DNA of 64,000 nucleotides from Rusavskia elegans (Eukaryota > Ascomycota > Lecanoromycetes > Teloschistales > Teloschistaceae): positions 620,001-684,000 of the forward strand of contig SAUG01000030.1 in assembly GCA_011316305.1 (NCBI GenBank). Reading direction: 5' to 3'. The position numbers and the translations under genes were made by a program. Positions 36,739-46,594 of this stretch are shown in pieces; the first letter of the stretch is position 1, and each line of letters starts with the position of its first letter. The notes beneath the pieces are model-generated. The model had not been told where the DNA came from, did no database searches, and worked only from the letters and a program-made list of their open reading frames with translations.

Positions 36739-37548
36739 TGTGAAGAAAGAGTATGAGAAGGACTATGCCTAGCTTGGATTGACTTTATATCGAGGCAGGG
36801 GCAAAAGTAGGTTTGCTAAGATTGAGGTAGCAATCAAACAGCCGGCGGTCTTTCACGGAACGGGGGGAAGTTGATAATGAATGAAGGACCCTTCATTACC
36901 AATGCTCGTCTGATATGGGAGCTGGGCATGAGTAGTGAACGGGTGGGATTGCCCTTTTGACGGGCATACGCCGTCATTGCACGTTGCATGATGATCCCAT
37001 CGCTGGCCCATTGCTGGGAGGGAAGGTCTGGCACAAGCAATTAGAGTGGGGTTTCCGGACGGAAAAGACTTGGTAGAAGGGGAGAAGAGGGGAGCAGTGG
37101 AGAAGAAGGGACCAAAGCGACCAAAGGAACCAGAGACCAAAGGGACCAAAGGGACCAAAGGGCAGCAATCGAAGGACGTTGCAGCATTTCCACCTTGCCC
37201 AAAGAGGCAGCTACACCCGCTTATCGGCATGCAGCCACTAAATCCACCGATAGCGGCTGCATTATCAATCATTTAGCCGACCCTCTTCCCGATAGGGACT
37301 GTGACAATGTCCCAAGTGCACCATCGAAGATTAGAGAGGAATGAATAAGTTGAACAACGAGCAATGATTACAATTCCGGAATAGGTACATCGAGCGCTGC
37401 GTACAACCCTTTTCCGTCCATATCTTTAGCTCGAGGAAAAATCAGATCCATCGTTTCCAATCCTATCGATCCGATTCCAACCAGTAGAAAAATATTCTAT
37501 TCAAGCAATCGACTTCAAACGCGATAGGCAGAACGAACCATCCCCTCT
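36739..37548. other. Amine oxidase promoter region with 9-bp minisatellite
   Basis: Upstream DNA of the minus-strand amine oxidase. 37,108-37,162 carries about six imperfect copies of gggaccaaa. A 139-codon minus frame spanning it is cysteine- and proline-rich by virtue of the repeat and is not supported as a gene. Confidence 0.5.
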
Positions 37549-38169
37549 TCACAAAATCTGAAGCCAGATCGGCTTCGACGTCACCCCTCTACCTGCACTC
37601 CATCCAACCTCTTGTAACTTCTTCCCAGCGCGCCTATCACCGACCATGATCGTCTGCGCTTTGACCGAATCATTGCCCCCCATCTCCAGCCATTCTGTGA
37701 CGCCCCTCTTGATCCCGAGCGATTCGAAAAACTCCGTTACGGTCAACCCGGTGAAGTATATGAAGGGTTGGACCTCTGCCCCGGGGACGCCCGCTGTGAA
37801 TTTCTCGTCCATGATGTGGAATACCGCTTGGTTGAGCGGAAAAAGGACACGGACTCCTTCGACCTCGAAAGCTTGGCCGTGCAAGCGTGCTCCAGGTGGC
37901 TCGTTGCGAGACGTGCCAGGAGGAGCTGAGGAAGGTTGATGACTTGGTTGGGCTGCTTGGCCAGGCCGCAACATTTGCGTGCTCGGCTGTAGATTGCCTA
38001 TAGGGAAGTAATGCATCCCCGGTGCGAGGCCTCCGTTGGGCGGAGGGGTCGGAGCAGGCCACTGGTTCCCATAAGGATGGTTCGCATAAGGATGTGACAT
38101 ACTGTCTCGTCGGACAAGACTTCTTGGTTGCTCGAGCTGTCGAATGACCACGATTGGATTATCGAGCAA
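37549..38169 (-). CDS. Fungal-specific protein, paralog 1 of a tandem pair
   Basis: Single-exon frame of 206 aa; an internal ATG at 38,100 (MSHPYANHPYGNQW, 183 aa) is the more likely start by comparison with its neighbour. The N-terminal half is proline/glycine-rich and disordered. The C-terminal domain of about 110 residues runs from VEGVRVLFPLNQAVFHI through FTGLTVTEFFESLG to GWSAGRGVTSKPIWLQ. It aligns with the C-terminal domain of the protein at 38,800-39,597 (GLTVAELIRRLG, GWGETRGFASKPVWIKV). No signal peptide or membrane segment. Function unknown; no catalytic motif seen. Confidence 0.75.
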   Translation of the reverse strand: MLDNPIVVIRQLEQPRSLVRRDSMSHPYANHPYGNQWPAPTPPPNGGLAPGMHYFPIGNLQPSTQMLRPGQAAQPSHQPSSAPPGTSRNEPPGARLHGQAFEVEGVRVLFPLNQAVFHIMDEKFTAGVPGAEVQPFIYFTGLTVTEFFESLGIKRGVTEWLEMGGNDSVKAQTIMVGDRRAGKKLQEVGWSAGRGVTSKPIWLQIL

Positions 38170-38799
38170 AAACTTAGTCTAGAGGACTCGTAGGAAAACG
38201 GTACGGGAGGATCGTTGTGTATTGCGGAAGAAATGTTGGCTCCATCGCGAGATCGACTGCACTTTATATAGTGGCTGAAGCGCAGATTCCTATGAGCCAT
38301 CCACGGTGGTGAAACGATTGTTTCTTTGACCCATGACAAACAGAACACGTAAGGTCCACCGATGAAGCATTGGAGATGACTGGGCCCAGCGCTCAACGGC
38401 CATGTGCATGAACCACTCTCCCATCCAGCACATTCTCTCGCCACCCACTGATGATTTGATAGAGTCCCGAGGCTGGCGAATTTGGACGTGATCGATTGCG
38501 TCGAGGTAGCCTTCTTTCGTGATTGTCTTTCCTTGATTCGACGCTGTTGAAAAAGCAAATCAGATCTGGAAACCCGCGGAAACTTGGGCCACTGAGGAAT
38601 ATTGAAGGAAGCATGATTCCGAGGACATGTTGAGCTAGGGTGGATCATTAGGAACGATCACTGCAGGCGGGAATTTAGAAAGTAAAAGCATGATTGAAAA
38701 GGATGTATACATGATACTACAAACTCCTCCAAGGGTAAATCTCCGTGATCTCATATGCAAGTATTCAAGAAATCTCGGACTGCAGTTCTCGTCGAAAGC
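38170..38799. other. Spacer between the two paralogs
   Basis: About 630 bp between the end of paralog 2 and the start of paralog 1. It holds the promoter of paralog 1. A 216-codon minus frame overlapping 37,998-38,648 has no family support. Confidence 0.4.
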
Positions 38800-39597
38800 C
38801 TATGTCGCCGCAGTATGGACCTTGATCCAAACTGGCTTTGACGCAAACCCCCGGGTCTCCCCCCACCCAATCGCTCCCAACGTCTTCTTCGCGAGATCAG
38901 AGTTCAGTAGTACCGTTGTGCCGGCAGTCCATCGTCCATCGCCCAGCTGATGGACTTCCATGACCCCGAATTTCGAATCGTCAGTCGTTGGTGCGCCGAG
39001 TCTTCGGATTAACTCGGCGACGGTAAGGCCGGTAGGGAACAATCTAGGCTCGAAGGCTGGGAACGTCGTTGGCGTATCTAGTTTCATGTGGACGTCCCAG
39101 ATTATATGGAGTACCGTGTGATCTTGAGGGTACAGGTAGTTGACGCCTTCAAAGTTCGGAGCTTGCTGGCCGAGCAAGCTTGCGCCTGACGGCGTCCACT
39201 GTTGGGGGGCTGGAGCTGGAGCTGGAGCTGGAGCTGGAGCCGGTGGTGCAGGTGGAGGTGCAGGTGGAGCTTGGAGCGTTTGTAGAGGGGGGTAAAACAT
39301 CCATGCATCCAGGAGGGCCGGAGCTGGCGGCGCAGGCGGGGGCGGAGGCTGGACTGCTTGCTGAGGAGGAAAAAACATCCTTGGATCCAGATACGGCGAG
39401 TAGTAATGCATAGCGTAAGGAGGTGGAGGAGGAGAAGCGGCGGGCGTTGCTGTAGGTGCTGACGGTTGGTGGACATGGAAAAAAGCCACTCCGGGAGGCA
39501 CACCGTCGTTTGGAGGGGCTCCACTCAGAGTCCGGAAGTATTGTGTAGGTTGAGTCATTGTGTCTATAGATGTGTTCGTGTCGATATGTATTTTCAA
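38800..39597 (-). CDS. Fungal-specific protein, paralog 2 of a tandem pair
   Basis: Single-exon frame of 265 aa; starting at the internal ATG at 39,558 (MTQPTQYFRTLSG) gives 252 aa and looks better. The N-terminal half is a proline/alanine-rich low-complexity region with PAPAPAPAPAP and PPPPPAPPAP runs. The C-terminal domain (from FEGVNYLYPQDHTVLHIIW to SKPVWIKVHTAAT) matches paralog 1, sharing FPTGLTVAELIRRLG, GDGRWTAGTTVLL and IGWGETRGFASKPVW. It keeps a VMEVHQLGDGRW stretch that is reshaped in paralog 1. The domain recurs in fungi as an uncharacterised family as far as I recall; no function can be assigned. Confidence 0.78.
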   Translation of the reverse strand: MKIHIDTNTSIDTMTQPTQYFRTLSGAPPNDGVPPGVAFFHVHQPSAPTATPAASPPPPPYAMHYYSPYLDPRMFFPPQQAVQPPPPPAPPAPALLDAWMFYPPLQTLQAPPAPPPAPPAPAPAPAPAPAPQQWTPSGASLLGQQAPNFEGVNYLYPQDHTVLHIIWDVHMKLDTPTTFPAFEPRLFPTGLTVAELIRRLGAPTTDDSKFGVMEVHQLGDGRWTAGTTVLLNSDLAKKTLGAIGWGETRGFASKPVWIKVHTAAT

Positions 39598-40103
39598 AAT
39601 AAGGACTATTGGAGAATGCTCGAGTGTCTTGAATATGTTCTTCTCTGGAGTCTCGCTGAGAGATGCTGTCGATGAGCTACGAGCAGGACTTGGGAAGCAG
39701 CCTTAAGTATGCCTTCTTGGAGTCTTGGATCCTCGACTCAGCCCGCTCTTGGATGTCATAGCGCATTGAAACGGTGACCGAAACAGGGATGTCTGACTGT
39801 TATTGTTGTATGAAGAGTATAGCATGACTGGTACGTCTCCAGCGTAGCGGCACGCCATGATGCTTCATTTCGTGGAGATGATACCTGATACCCTGACTGA
39901 CTGAAACGCAGAATAGACGGAGATCATGGAAACATGTAACGAACCTCATATGAAACGAACCGAAACGCGACCTCCATTCGATGGCACAGATTTGGTAGAT
40001 GTTTCTGCGCCTTCCGATGCAGTATGAATAGTGTTACAGAGTCAGGGCCAGAAGATTGCCTCCAATTCAAGTGATGGTACATGATACAAAACACGAATGA
40101 TAC
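39598..40103. other. Intergenic region between paralog 2 and CFT2
   Basis: Upstream region of paralog 2 and 3' region of CFT2, both minus strand. No gene or RNA seen. Confidence 0.4.
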
Positions 40104-43100
40104 TTAACCCCCTGCGATCACCGCAAGGCCTTCGTATATCCTACGCTTCACAGCATAGAAGGAGCTCTCGGGATTCCTGACTGGATATTCGGGTAGTCCA
40201 AGGCCTCCTCCTTCCACTTCAATCCTGCCAGTCGCGGTCTTCCGGACCGCCACGAGACCGTCGATTAGCAAGGTTCCTTCGCCGCGGAAATCGGCCGTAT
40301 GTCCTGTTGACTGAAGAATCTTTCGCAGATCAGCCAAGCGGAGATCGCCGACGTGTAACGGCTGAGCAACAGATCGAGTCGCTGCAGCCATGCTTGCAGG
40401 TAAGACGTCGAGTATGGGAGCGGTCTGCTGTAGCTTGACCTCAGCTGGCGTCTTCTGCCCATCGTATCCTTGACTTTCTTCCTTCAGCAGTTTCTGCCTC
40501 TTCTTGCTACTATTGTCCGCAAACTCCTGATCGTCGACCGCCATGGCGCCTAGATGACCCATCAGAGTGACTATCCCAAGACCTCGTACATTCTGCCACC
40601 GCAGCCTCTTCACAAGAGCGTTGCTCAGCTTCACGGTCCATGCGTTGGTGTCGACGCTCGCATCCACCATCTGCCCGTTCAAGGGAGTGAAAACGCTATT
40701 CTGAGCTTCTTCCGCAGACTCTGAAGATGCTGGCACAAGCTTCTGCTGACATTCGTTCGCTAGCACTGCCGTTTCCGACACGTTTCCACTGACGAGTATG
40801 AGTTTTCGCGGCTGAATCAGGGGGATCAGCATGGAGAGGCTTCGCTGGTCATGAAGGCCGGCAAAGTCTACGTATGCAATCTTAAGATGCGCCTCGACTG
40901 ATTGTGCCCGAGTGACAACTTTGGATGGCCCATTCATAACCTCGTCTGATTCTGACTCGGGATCGTCGCACAGATCGTCAAGGTCTGGGTCATGGAGACC
41001 GTTTTCGAGAATACCGCCGTTCGCGGTTCCATTTGCGTCTGTAACATTTGATCTCTGTTGCCTCCGTTTTTTGGCTAACCCTGGACCGTTGCTGCCATTG
41101 GTACTCTGCAAACCAGTATCGCCCCATTTACGCTTCTGGCCCAGCTTACCCTTCTTATCCAAGCCATCATCGCGCATATCGTGGCCGTCAACTTCGTCCC
41201 GCTCCTCAGCTCGCAGGTACTCATCAGGCCGGATGAGGTCGCCAAAGTCGTCTGCACGCCGTCGCTTGCTAACGAATGGGAACATCTGCTCGCGACCTTT
41301 CTTTCCGCGTACGTCGTAATCGTAGACGCCAGGCTGACGCAACAATACGTTGACCCCCAACGTTTCCTTGGTCAAACCTGTTTTGTTGCGGTTGAGGTTC
41401 GCTACTGCAGCGGAAGTGTTCAACGCCTTCCCTTGTCGCTCTGGGTTCGACTCTTCTGAAGAGGATGAGCTTGTCGATGAGGTTTCATCAACAGCATCGG
41501 CGGACGTCTCCAACGATGAACTGTTACCTAGAGGCATTTGGTTTTGTAGCCGTCGCTGGGTAGCAAGGTATTGTTGATATGCTAGAAGTTCTTTTCCTTG
41601 CAGGGCAACACGGTCTGAGGTGTGTATTTGCAGCTCCCGACCACCTGTGTGAACCTGCTCCAGGTTCTGGCCATCAGCCCCAGGCTCGAGAGCCACGCCG
41701 TCCCGTCGCTCCAAATACCATGACCAAAGCAATGCTCCAAGGCTTTCTTTGTCCTTGTTGATATCATCTAGGTTACCATAGCTCTCCGTCAGGATGATCA
41801 GGTTTGACGTATCGTTCGCAATCTGTAGTAGGATCTCTTTCGAGAATCCCCACTCAAGAGATGAGTCGCTTGCAAGTATAACCCGAGCACCTTTCGCGGC
41901 AACGATTCGGTCGACCTGCCTCTTCCGCTCGAGGAGTCTGAGATACTTGAAATCAAAGGGTCCAGCAGCGTTTCCAGCAGACTTGTTATCCCGGTTCCCC
42001 ATTTGTTTGCTGTCATTCCGCTTATGTTGCTTGATGCTCGTGGTGGCGGCTTCAACCGCTTCGAGCTCTTTGACCATGTTCTCGTCCATCCACTCGAGCA
42101 TACTACGTGCGTATCTCATCGTGGCTCCAACATTCTTGCTGGCCAGATATAGCCGTGCACCCTTGAAGGGGCTTTCACCACTGCCGTCCGTGTGCTCCTT
42201 TCGCCAGGCGTGCTCCAGAAGGTAGGCCAGCTCCAGGACCCTTGCACTGGTGTCTGTAGGGATTAACACCGTTCCGCCTTTGGCAATCGTTGCCCGTATC
42301 GTGTCGAGCAGCAAGTCGTCACGTCTTCTCCGTCCGCCTGTCAAAGAATCTTTTCCGGCTCCCCGGGAGCTACATATCAACGCGGTCGGCTTCCGTAGCT
42401 GTTCTATGACTTCTGCACCTCCGCCTGAAGCATCCAACCATGCTGCTCCGCTGAGAACGTTCTCTCGAACTTGGTTCCAGTCCACAGCATAGACGATGGA
42501 TTCCATGCCATGTTGGAGATGCCATATGGTCCCCCCAAGAGTGTGCCCGGCGTTGTAGGCGGTGATTTTGAGACCGTTAAGGGGTGGAGAGAATGTTGAT
42601 GGTAAGGGTTCGTGGGGTTGTGAGTATTTGAGGGGGTGAATCAGGGCGAAATAAGATGCGATTTCTTCCGTGGTCGGCGGCGTGAGGAGAAGTTGAAGGG
42701 TAGGGTCGATCGGATCTGATCCAGAGGCGAAGGAGGAGTCGGCAAGGCTATCTGCAGATATGATGGAAGAAGCCAGCGGTGTTGAGGAGTATACATCTTG
42801 CAGTAGCGTTCGGCCAAGGGAGATGACAGGCGTAGTCGCATAGATTGGTATTTGAGTGAATAGGGGGAAGTTTTTGCAACAGTGAGCAAAGGCTCCGAGA
42901 TGTGAGGGTGTTGCATGGGTAAGCAAGATGATGGAGAGACTGGGGATATGTCTAGAGTTGGGTGGACATGTCAGTCACTCTGTGTACGTATAGATCCAAA
43001 GTCTTTCAATAAGGACATGGAGGATGGACTTCATGGATGATGCTGATTTGTACAAGTATCAATCACGATCTTCCCACGAGGCATCTCTTATGTACAATGG

Positions 43101-43279
43101 CCTTGCGAAGCATAACATGTTCAATCTGCCTACCTTTCCAGCGCCTTCAGTTTGTCGACAGTAAAGTGCTCATCCCATCCTACGTCCACCAAGACTTTGA
43201 CTCCTCCATCCAGCTCGAGCAAGGACTGTGAAGCTGGCGACAAGGACTGAGCGCCCAACAAGGGAGTGAAATTGAACAT
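40104..43279 (-). CDS. CFT2: Cleavage and polyadenylation factor subunit CFT2 (CPSF100)
   Basis: Exons 43,279-43,134 and 42,951-40,104, separated by a 182-bp intron, give 997 aa. CFT2 is the non-catalytic metallo-beta-lactamase/beta-CASP partner of the YSH1 endonuclease in nuclear mRNA 3'-end cleavage. The N-terminus MFNFTPLLGAQSLSPASQ then LLELDGGVKVLVDVGWDE is typical. The place of the catalytic HxHxDH motif reads THATPSHLGA, so the zinc site is degenerate, as in CPSF100. Beta-CASP motifs follow (GGTVLIPTDTSARVLEL, ARVILASDSSLEWG). An acidic/basic linker, LAKKRRQQRSN, resembles a nuclear signal. The C-terminal RMMBL-type region has KIAYVDFAGLHDQRS and ends VKRRIYEGLAVIAGG. It shares a 312-bp divergent promoter with MAM33. 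Confidence 0.93.
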
Positions 43280-43591
43280 GATGCCGGTCGTGCTGGCTGG
43301 AAGGTCATGGTGGTCGCATGTCGTCGACTGAGCAGTGAGATCGGAGAGTCAGAAATAGTCCTTGTCACGAAACCAAAGGCAATGGAAGTGAAGAAAGTCG
43401 GACGTCGGAAGGTCTCCAGTGGAAGCAAAGCGGAATGATCGCCGCGGGCGGATCTCATGAGACCTCATCAGGCTAGCGGCTGTAGCCATAGCATGGAGTT
43501 ATTCGAAGATTCAATCACTCAATTTATTCGCAGTACTCTGTACTACCTGACACTTCAGCAACGCAGAACTTCTTCCAATCACACATACAAG
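43280..43591. promoter_or_regulatory. Divergent promoter CFT2 / MAM33
   Basis: 312 bp separate two start codons pointing outward, so both promoters must lie here or overlap the 5' UTRs. No TATA box is obvious. Confidence 0.6.
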
Positions 43592-44796
43592 ATGATTTCC
43601 TTAAGATGCATCGGACGCTCAGTTCCCCGACAGATACCTAGTACAATTCCACATCTACCGCGACGGACTCTGTCAACCGTCCGGAAATCGTCACTGCTAC
43701 AGCAGTCATGGCGAGGAGCTTCAAGACCATCTTATCTCGCCTTCTCAACATCACGAGCGGTACGGGAACAAGAGGGTCAAGGTACATCGACTTTGTGCGG
43801 CTTGATTGTTCGATACTGAACGCTCTTTAGTCGACCAGGAGCTCTCAGCAAAACTCGAATCTGAGCTACAGGTAGAAAGGGACACAAGAGATTCCGACAC
43901 ACTACCGTCCCCATTGCAGGGCTTTCTCGATAGTTGTCCATTTAAAGTAAGCGATATACCTTGCGCAATGGCCTGCTCAAGCTGACCGGTGTCAGCTCGA
44001 AGATAAACCCGGCCAAGAGGAAGTTGCCCTGACCCGCAAATTCGGCGATGAGTCGTACGTAGCTCAGTCCCATATGAATCAAAATCCTAAGGGCAACTAA
44101 CATCTGGTTTCCTATCAGAATACGTATCACATTCTCCATCGCCGACCTGAACAACATGGACCAGGACGATGCCGACCAACTTGGTGAAGACCCGGCCCTC
44201 TCAGATGAAGAAGCAGCCGACGCCGCGGCTACAAACGTTCAATCGGGTGGTGGCAATACCAAAGGTTCCATCAACCAGGGCCGGACCAAGGGTGGGAATT
44301 TCGCTGTTGCGCCCGAAGACAGCATCGCCCCATCAGATCGAGCAGAAGGAAGCTACGAAGACCCAAGCACTGGAGAAGCGGACCAAGAGCCCAGCTTTCC
44401 AGCCAGATTGAATGTCTTGATTACCAAGGCAGGCAAAGGGGCCTTGCAGCTAGAGGTCATGGCCCAGGATGGGGAGGTTTTGATCGAGAACGTCTACTAC
44501 TTCAAGAAGCCGGAGCTTGCAGATGCGAAGACCGCCGAACTAGATTGGTCACGGCGGAATCTCTATACTGGACCTCCATTCGGCAATCTCGATGAGGACT
44601 TGCAAATCCTGTTGGAGAGATATCTGAATGAGCGAGGCATAGACACCGCGCTTGCCCTATGGGTTCCTGAATACATCGACTGGAAGGAACAGCGAGAGTA
44701 TTTGACCTGGCTGTCGAGTGAGTCTGGTACCTTCTGCCTGATAGTTTTCTCACTAACACCGGTTTCCCAGACGTCAAGACGTTTGTCGATGCTTAG
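43592..44796 (+). CDS. MAM33: Mitochondrial acidic protein MAM33 (p32/gC1qR family)
   Basis: Five exons (43,592-43,781, 43,831-43,946, 43,996-44,054, 44,119-44,717, 44,771-44,796) give 329 aa. The first 60 residues are Arg/Ser-rich and acid-free (MISLRCIGRSVPRQIPS), a mitochondrial presequence. The mature part is strongly acidic (QDDADQLGEDPALSDEEAAD). It keeps the family's core: LDSCPFKLEDKPGQEEVALTR, RITFSIADL, PARLNVLITK, VYYFKKPELAD, YTGPPFGNLDEDLQ and the C-terminal ERYLNERGID...YLTWLSNVKTFVDA. Family members form doughnut-shaped trimers in the matrix and support mitoribosome function and oxidative phosphorylation. The last exon is only 26 nt; phases agree throughout. Confidence 0.95.
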
Positions 44797-45310
44797 GAGC
44801 CTACCCAAGGCCATCCTCCTTTGATACCCCTCTGAACTGTTTCTACCGTCCCTCAACTTCCACTCTGAATTCTACCAGGTCTTATCTGTACGATCAAATC
44901 TTCTCTTCTGCGGAGCAAGCGATTGAATTGTAGGAAAATATTGAGAATCAAGACCTGGGCCTGCTAGTAAATCAATCCGAGGATCTTTTACAGAAAACCA
45001 AGATCTGTTCATCGCACTTCACCCGGACGATGCGCTTTGCTTGAGTGTGACAATGTTTATTACCTATAGTCCAATCGATTGATCAACTTTACCAGACCTT
45101 TCAGTCGGAGCGTCCCACAATGAATACGCCTATCCCAGCGCGAACGCCTCATAAAGACTGATATCTTGATGAAGTATCACTGGTCTGTACCCGAGCTTCT
45201 GACTGCTGTACCCAGTATTGCTTTCGGCACCATAGCCTCCGCTCCTTGCCTTGCGCAACGCCAACCTCGCATGAGAGTACCACCATCTTTGTCCCCCTTT
45301 CAACCCCAAC
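44797..45310. other. Convergent 3' intergenic region
   Basis: 3' UTRs of MAM33 (+) and the isoaspartate methyltransferase (-). No further gene seen. Confidence 0.4.
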
Positions 45311-46049
45311 TCACCTCTTTGGCGCATCCGTCAACGGCACATACCTAACCCCATATTGCTTCTCCCTCTTCACCTTCCCATCCTCCCCCTTATCCACTAC
45401 CCAAATATACTGATTCCACTCCCCCACCGGGATGAACAACCGCCCAGGACTCCTCAACTGCTCCACCAACCCCTTATGTTCCTCCCTCGCCGCCGCCCCC
45501 ACATGAATAGCATCATACGGTCCCCCCTCCTTCCATCCCTCCCTCCCATCTCCACACACGAATTTCACTTTCCCGCTCCCCAAGAGTTCTTTCCCGGAAT
45601 CGCTTCGCGCCATGTTGGTGCTAGCGAGGTCGACTAATGGTTGGATGTGGTCGATGCCGACAACTTTTCCTTCGGGGCCGACGAGGTTGGCGAGGACGTG
45701 CGTAAGGTAGCCGCTTCCGGAGCCGACGTCTAGGACGCGGGCGGTGGGGTGGAGGAATGGGAGGAGGGATTCGGCAGCGGCAGCGTGCATGTGCGGGGCG
45801 GAGATTGTGGCGCTGTGGCCGATGGGTTGGGGGGAGTCTTCGTAGGGAGAGGCAGGGGAGTAGTGGGCGCGATCGACCTATTTGATCGATGTTGAGTTAG
45901 ATCCGTCGAGGGGGATTTGCTACTGAGGATGGGCTTTTGCTACATACTCCCAGCATTGCCTGAGCGACCCTCTCTGAGGCGATGAGCCCGTGGCTTTTGA
46001 GATTGTTGACGAGAGCGGCGTTGCTGGGGCCGGAGGATAGCCAGGCCAT
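45311..46049 (-). CDS. Protein-L-isoaspartate O-methyltransferase
   Basis: Exons 46,049-45,948 and 45,877-45,311 give 222 aa, the usual family size. The enzyme methylates abnormal isoaspartyl residues with S-adenosylmethionine to start their repair. Diagnostic parts are the start MAWLSSGPSNAALVNNL, LIASERVAQAML, the substrate loop SPYEDSPQPIGHSATISAPHMH, the SAM motif VLDVGSGSGYLTHVLA, and PYDAIHVGAA. An in-frame ATG further upstream (46,178) would add 43 residues with a hydrophobic stretch (YLLLSLTSFLSIATPLY); the family start at 46,049 is preferred. The intron is 70 bp. Confidence 0.94.
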
Positions 46050-46594
46050 TGTGTAAAGGTTCTCAGCAGCGTACAGAGGGGTTGCGATGGAAAGGAAGGA
46101 AGTAAGGGACAGCAGAAGGTATCTGCGGTCAACTCGCGGAGGGTTCGTTGGTCTCTGTCGAATTTGAGAGAGGGTCATGGATATGACGTATGTTCTGTCA
46201 ATAATGCCATCCTGGGATCGTAAATTAGAGTGCTGAGGTTCTGAATTTGTTCCAAAATAATCTGCTGCACCGTTACGTCAGAGGGGGTACAGTATTGGCT
46301 CCCCGCGCCAATGAGAGAGCTTCACCATAAGGTATACATAGCTACGATAGCTTATGCTTGCGATGAGCAGAAAAATCCGGACACTAAGCCTGTTATCTCA
46401 TGCATTGGTACCTTAGGGCATCCAATTTGGCTGGTAGTCAAGGTATCGGAAGCCTACTCCGCCAAGTCGAAGAGATAGCCGCTGAGAGTGTCCGTACGAT
46501 TCTACTCACAGCGAGAGTATGGAAAGGAACTGATATTAGCAGGCGAACGAGAAGGGACCGTGGAGAAAAAGAAGGCTGGGCGAGCCAAGGGGTA
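46050..46594. other. Intergenic region holding one copy of a flanking direct repeat
   Basis: Promoter of the methyltransferase and 3' region of CTP1. 46,364-46,480 matches 48,062-48,170. Confidence 0.5.
46364..46480 (+). repeat. Direct repeat A flanking CTP1
   Basis: About 110 bp starting at gagcagaaaaatccggac share roughly 75-80% of bases (eye estimate) with 48,062-48,170, including tccggacactaagcct, agggcatcc and gctggtagtc. It could be a remnant of a small transposon or a solo terminal repeat. Confidence 0.65.

Noticed and set aside
36853..37272. 139-codon minus-strand frame
   Set aside because: Its content follows from the 9-bp minisatellite; no homologous features.
37998..38648. 216-codon minus-strand frame
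   Set aside because: Overlaps the N-terminus of paralog 1 in another frame; no conserved motif.
41794..42225. 143-codon plus-strand frame inside CFT2
   Set aside because: Antisense shadow of a well-conserved coding exon.
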